A DNA stretch of 64,000 nucleotides. It comes from Bin87 sp965261925. GTDB taxonomy: Bacteria > Chloroflexota > Dehalococcoidia > Lucifugimonadales > UBA3495. Numbering within the stretch: position 1 is the stretch's first letter; every line of letters starts with the position of its first letter. This document shows positions 60,672 through 64,000 of the stretch, one piece after another. Location of the stretch: NCBI GenBank assembly GCA_965261925.1, contig OZ253486.1, forward strand, positions 4,278,001-4,342,000. The letters are read 5' to 3'. The notes under the pieces are model-generated. The model worked only from the letters and a program-made list of their open reading frames with translations, searched no databases and was not told the DNA's origin. The position numbers were made by a program, and so were the translations under genes.

Positions 60672-60954
60672 AGCACATTATTACATCGATAATCGACGTC
60701 AAGAAAACAACCGCGTGGGGAGAATCGGGGTCCCCGGCCGGATTTTCAGTACTGTTTCATCATCGTCCCACCGCACCGCCCGGTTGACTTGGAGTAACAC
60801 CCTACCTCCTCCCTGGCCCAGGCTGCTGCCCTGATACTCCTTTCTCTTTTCCCCGAAGTGTCGGTCACCCGATTCCGCGACCTTTTTGTTCTGGCCCGCC
60901 CAGCACCTGCAGAATCCTTGCAACCGAGTCTTAATCAACCAGACCACGGCCTCA
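60672..60954. other. Intergenic region, nothing recognised
   Basis: About 280 bases without a supported gene. A minus-strand frame (60699-60947) is open but has no start site or family pattern. Confidence 0.4.
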
Positions 60955-61302
60955 TCATGGGCCGGTCCAGACCTCCACCTCCTTACGGCATTCTTCCGGC
61001 TCTTCGCGCACCGTCCGTCCGTAAGTGGACCGGCCGTCGGGTGTAAATGCTAGCCCCAGGAAATACTGGCAAACCCCATCTATCCTCTCGCCGTTCAATA
61101 TGATCCTTGGCGCCGCCCTCACATCGACCGGCCCGCGCCGGCTCTCCGGGCTGTTTTCGTCCCACATCACGTAGTCGGGCTTACCAGACTGCCCCGACAA
61201 CCAGTGCGCCGCCATGAACAGAAACCCCGCCAATACTATGAGGAGGGCGAGGCACCCGAACACCGACGCGATCAGGACGATGGGCGCCCGCCGTTTATCC
61301 AT
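60955..61302 (-). CDS. Small membrane-anchored protein, paralogue A
   Basis: A 115-residue protein: a short basic N terminus (MDKRRAP), one membrane helix (IVLIASVFGCLALLIVLAGF), then an extracytoplasmic domain with APRIILNGERIDGVCQYFLG, a LAFTPDGRSTYGRT stretch and a second Cys in EEPEECRKEVEV. It is paralogous to the gene at 61371-61721, sharing the PR-hydrophobic-G block, both Cys and their spacing. The two Cys may form a disulfide. ATG 61302 follows GGAAGG closely. No known family. Confidence 0.55.
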   Translation of the reverse strand: MDKRRAPIVLIASVFGCLALLIVLAGFLFMAAHWLSGQSGKPDYVMWDENSPESRRGPVDVRAAPRIILNGERIDGVCQYFLGLAFTPDGRSTYGRTVREEPEECRKEVEVWTGP

Positions 61303-61370
61303 TGCCTTCCCCGCTATCCCTCCCATGGTAGCTGGGCGAGGATATTGCAGGACTTATCCTGTTACTTGTT

Positions 61371-61721
61371 TCAGTATATGGCATGGATCTCCATGATGAA
61401 TTCGCAATTCTCGTGGTCCTGCCAAACCGTCTTGGTGCGCGACCCGGAAGTCCCTGGGGAACTGGCTAGCCCGAATGAGAGCGCGCAACCTTGCGCCGAT
61501 TTGTCCCCCCGAATCACCACGCGGGGAGAATTGCGCTGTTCGCTGTCCACGAAAAGGCTGAAAGGGAAAACGTTGCCCCAATTGGTGGGCTGACCCGTAC
61601 CCACCGTCCCCACAAAGGCGTAAATCCCGATGTACATCACGGCGGCCACCACGAGACAGAGCGCTGCGCCCCCAATCACGGTGCCGATAATCGCGGCTGC
61701 ATAGCCGACTCTGCCCCACAT
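61371..61721 (-). CDS. Small membrane-anchored protein, paralogue B
   Basis: A 116-residue protein: one long membrane helix (YAAAIIGTVIGGAALCLVVA), then an outside domain with SPRVVIRGDKSAQGCALSFG, a LASSPGTSGSRTKT stretch and a Cys in DHENCEFIMEIHAIY. It aligns with paralogue A (60955-61302) over the last 55 residues, including both cysteines. ATG 61721 is chosen for the GGAG site 8 bases upstream. The two genes lie in tandem, 68 bases apart, same strand. Function unknown. Confidence 0.55.
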   Translation of the reverse strand: MWGRVGYAAAIIGTVIGGAALCLVVAAVMYIGIYAFVGTVGTGQPTNWGNVFPFSLFVDSEQRNSPRVVIRGDKSAQGCALSFGLASSPGTSGSRTKTVWQDHENCEFIMEIHAIY

Positions 61722-61727
61722 ACCCAC

Positions 61728-62274
61728 GGGCTCCGTCCCTTTTTGTGCTGGGTTGCGCCGGGATCACGCTACCTGAATTGTAGCATCACCCCCGGAAGCC
61801 CCCCTCTTGACCGCGCTGCCGCGTGCCCCAGGAAAGCTGGCCGGAACCCCAGTTGATTTGGCCGGGGTTACACTCCGGGGCATCCGAATTAGCTCAGGGA
61901 GCCGGGCAATGCAGGGTAACCCTTCGGACCAAAGGGGCCTTTGGGAGGCGGATCGGTTGTCTCTGCACTACTCGGGCCAGGACGCCATCAGCGGTTTGCT
62001 GTCCGCACCGCGGGACCAGCCGTCAAGCGATCATGATTGCGCCGAGATCTACTGTCCGGCCAAAGGCAGCAAAGGACGGCGGGTAAAGATATCCGAACAT
62101 TCGTAGTACGATTGGTTCCTCTGGTGGCTTTCATACAGAATGCTTGTGCACACTATGTATTCAATATTTGCACGCATACTGTTGGCACTGTATCGTACCG
62201 GGGATTTTCGGATGCTTTATCCAAGGTATCTTGCCCGAGTGTGCATCCAGCGTTTGACTGCGGGACGGTGAACC
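61728..62274. other. Intergenic region, nothing recognised
   Basis: About 550 bases with only short overlapping frames and no family signature. It probably includes the promoters of paralogue B (minus) and of the VWA gene (plus). Confidence 0.4.
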
Positions 62275-62993
62275 ATGGCGTACGACTCCAACCGGCTCTA
62301 TTACGACGCTGACGTTCGACGCCGGAGCCGCCGAAAATGGCCATGGGTGTTGGTGGCGCTCCTCCTGGCCGCTTTAGCCGCCCTGTTGGTCGCGGCCTTT
62401 ATGATTCCTGACGCTGACTCGACCTCCAGGCTGGTCAGCCGGTAGCGATCCAGGAAGCCTTACCGGCTCTGCTTACCGACAACGTCACCGTCATCTACGT
62501 CGTGGACAACTCAGACAGCATGGAAACGAATTTGGCCCCCTTGCACGAGGCCCTGGTAAACGTGGCTACTAAACACACCGATAACAGCGAGATCGGCATG
62601 ATGCGCTTTGGCAGTTACCACAATGTGCTGTTCGACATCTCAGATCCGACCAACATCGCTTGAGAAGCCGCCATTCCCACCTTCGCTGCGAACGGCGGCA
62701 AGACCAATATGTACAGCGCCCTGATTAGCACTGTCGACATGATGCCGGCCAATCCTACTTGCACCGAACATAGTCGTTGGATTTTCTTCTCGGAAACCAT
62801 CTGCCGTGACCAACGCATCGTATTGATGTCCGATGGCATGGCCACCGACCCTCAATACATTGAGGACGCACTGAACGCCCTGCTGGCCACCTCGATTCCA
62901 GTCGACACGATCGCGTTCGGCATAGACGCTGATCGGAAAACCCTGGAAGCCATTTCGGGAGCCACTGGCGGACGATTCATAACTGCGAAATAG
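62275..62993 (+). pseudogene. von Willebrand factor A domain protein, broken by a frameshift and a stop
   Basis: ATG 62275 opens a basic N terminus and a membrane helix (WPWVLVALLLAALAALLVAA). Near 62420 the frame is lost; the VWA domain continues in another frame with the MIDAS motif VTVIYVVDNSDSMETNLAP, KHTDNSEIGMMRFG, and, after an in-frame TGA at about 62661, GGKTNMYSALISTVDM, QRIVLMSDGMATDPQ and IPVDTIAFGID. All three MIDAS segments (DxSxS, Thr, Asp) are still readable. It would have been a membrane-anchored VWA protein. Confidence 0.7.
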
Positions 62994-63205
62994 TCAGCTA
63001 ACCTAAGTCTCGTGCCGCCGTGAAACAGTCCCGCAGATTCCAATTCTGCCCCACGTCCGGCTTACCTTTCTGTAGTCATCTACAGGAACTGTGCCAGCCG
63101 GACCGGCACGATTCTCATCATGCCGGCGGCTGGTATCCCTGCGACCTTACCGGCAGCAGGTCTTTAGTCTCCGCAGCCGCATCCTGTCTAACGCCTGCAT
63201 AAGCG
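62994..63205. other. Short intergenic gap
   Basis: About 210 bases between the VWA pseudogene and the end of the gamma-glutamyltransferase gene. No hairpin or gene is evident. Confidence 0.4.
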
Positions 63206-64000
63206 TCACAGCGCCAGCGCGTAGCACGCCCGCCGCGGGTCCGCTCCCGTGCTCATCGAACCCGTCTCTGGGTCCCGCACCGACACTGTCGCGCCCAGCC
63301 CGCAGTTGGCTGTGCGGTAAATCTTGTGGCCCAACGCCTTCAGCGCGCCCACGGTCGAATCGGCGAACCCCTCTTCCAGGTCCAACTGCCCCGGGTAGTA
63401 CACGTGCGGGTAGAAGGAGTTCACGTTGCTGGACGTGGCGAACCGTGGCGCTTCCACCGCCTGTTGCGGATCCATCCCGAACACCAGCGAGTTCAGAATC
63501 AGTTGCAGGTTGCCCTGCACTTGGTTGTCGCCGCCTGGGCACCCGAAGGTCATGGCGGGCTTCCCGTCCCTGGCGACGATGTAGTTCACCAGCGTCGTCC
63601 GCGGCCGCTTGCCCGGCTCCACCACGTTCGGGTGACCCGGCTCGCAGTTGAACATCTCGATGCGCGTGCTCAGGCAGGCGCCCAGCTCGGGGAAGAAGAC
63701 CGACTTGGAGAACGACCCGCCGCTGATGGTGCCGCACACCAGGTTGCCGTGCCGGTCCAGCACCGAAACGTGCGTGGTCCCGTCGTCCGACGACGTGTCG
63801 GGGCCAAGGGCTTGGGCCATGACTTGCGCGGCGGTGCGCCCCGTCTTCTTGGAGAACCGCCACGGATCGCCCGCCGGTCGCTGCTCCGGATACGCGCCTT
63901 CGGGATCGATCTCCTCCGCCCGGATGGCGGCGTACTCCTTGGACAGCAGCCCGTCGATCGGCACCGTCGCGAAATCCGGATCCCCGTAGAACGCCTCCCG
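63206..64000 (-). CDS. ggt: Gamma-glutamyltransferase, 3' part (5' end outside the window)
   Basis: The frame encodes the C-terminal part (the small subunit and linker) of a gamma-glutamyltranspeptidase. The nucleophilic Thr that follows autocleavage lies in SSDDGTTHVSVLDRHGNLV, and RPRTTLVNYIVARDGKPAMT, FGCPGGDNQVQGNLQLILN and MDPQQAVEAPRF are typical. The enzyme cleaves the gamma-glutamyl bond of glutathione and similar compounds, usually outside the cytoplasm. The gene continues past 64000, so signal peptide and start are not seen. Confidence 0.92.
   Translation of the reverse strand, partial: REAFYGDPDFATVPIDGLLSKEYAAIRAEEIDPEGAYPEQRPAGDPWRFSKKTGRTAAQVMAQALGPDTSSDDGTTHVSVLDRHGNLVCGTISGGSFSKSVFFPELGACLSTRIEMFNCEPGHPNVVEPGKRPRTTLVNYIVARDGKPAMTFGCPGGDNQVQGNLQLILNSLVFGMDPQQAVEAPRFATSSNVNSFYPHVYYPGQLDLEEGFADSTVGALKALGHKIYRTANCGLGATVSVRDPETGSMSTGADPRRACYALAL

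Overview
The window (about 60% GC) looks like a chromosomal segment of a Chloroflexota bacterium, probably Dehalococcoidia-like (SAR202 or a relative). The main clue is the tmRNA at 3417-3772: its tag frame ends GEREFALAA, close to the GERELVLAG tag I remember for Dehalococcoides. The gene content fits this (futalosine-pathway protein, DPPR-synthase-like UbiA, nusA-rnpM-infB-rbfA-truB block, LexA with a CGAAC-N4-GTTYG type box). The taxonomy is an inference.

Layout. 1-2.9 kb: a partial membrane protein, a DUF2851 protein and three tandem cupin paralogues. 3.1-18.5 kb: a mobile-element hot spot that begins at ssrA. It holds a 226-bp MITE (two copies), the tmRNA gene, the C-terminal stub of a large serine recombinase abutting the tmRNA 3' end, an IS5 remnant, an IS21 element, an ISNCY element, a GMC oxidoreductase (the only intact-looking cargo gene), a second IS21, an IS701-like remnant, a decayed phage/plasmid-type ATPase, another IS5-family element and an IS630 element. 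I read it as a decayed integrative element or prophage at ssrA, later colonised by IS elements. 18.7-30.3 kb: metabolic genes. These are mqnA-like, metF-like, a TPP enzyme with a CMD-family and a DUF35/OB-fold protein, an uncharacterised two-gene module, and the ubiA/flippase/larB/membrane-protein operon. An IS110 element inserted in an intergenic palindrome, a hotdog thioesterase and an Rrf2 regulator follow. 30.4-32.4 kb: a 7-copy 17-bp repeat array, then a MoeB/ThiF-type E1 and a CysM-type cysteine synthase. 32.4-44.4 kb: core information-processing genes (nusA, rnpM, infB, rbfA, truB; lexA, rpsT, groEL, dut/dcd, queG) and an EVE-domain protein.

44.5-54.1 kb: an accessory surface/secretome region. 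It has a damaged IS1380 transposase and two large secreted modular proteins. One is a cadherin/FN3/PPC protein interrupted by an IS5-family insertion right after its signal peptide and by a G-tract frameshift. The other is an HExxH metalloprotease with many FN3 domains, two compensating frameshifts and a recently duplicated module. 54.2-60.3 kb: cysteine desulfurase, PepC/bleomycin hydrolase-type peptidase, a methyltransferase, a homoserine-acetyltransferase-like hydrolase, a VOC protein and an aldo/keto reductase. 60.3-64 kb: sparse; two paralogous small membrane proteins, a broken von Willebrand A protein and the 3' part of a gamma-glutamyltransferase that leaves the window.

No CRISPR array or obvious defence operon was found. 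The strongest leads are the ssrA-associated decayed island, the MITE next to the ssrA promoter, the IS110 element with its probable bridge-RNA region inside a palindrome, the 17-bp array before moeB/cysM, the precisely interrupted secreted protein and the compensated-frameshift metalloprotease. All family names come from reading the sequence and from memory; no database search was run.
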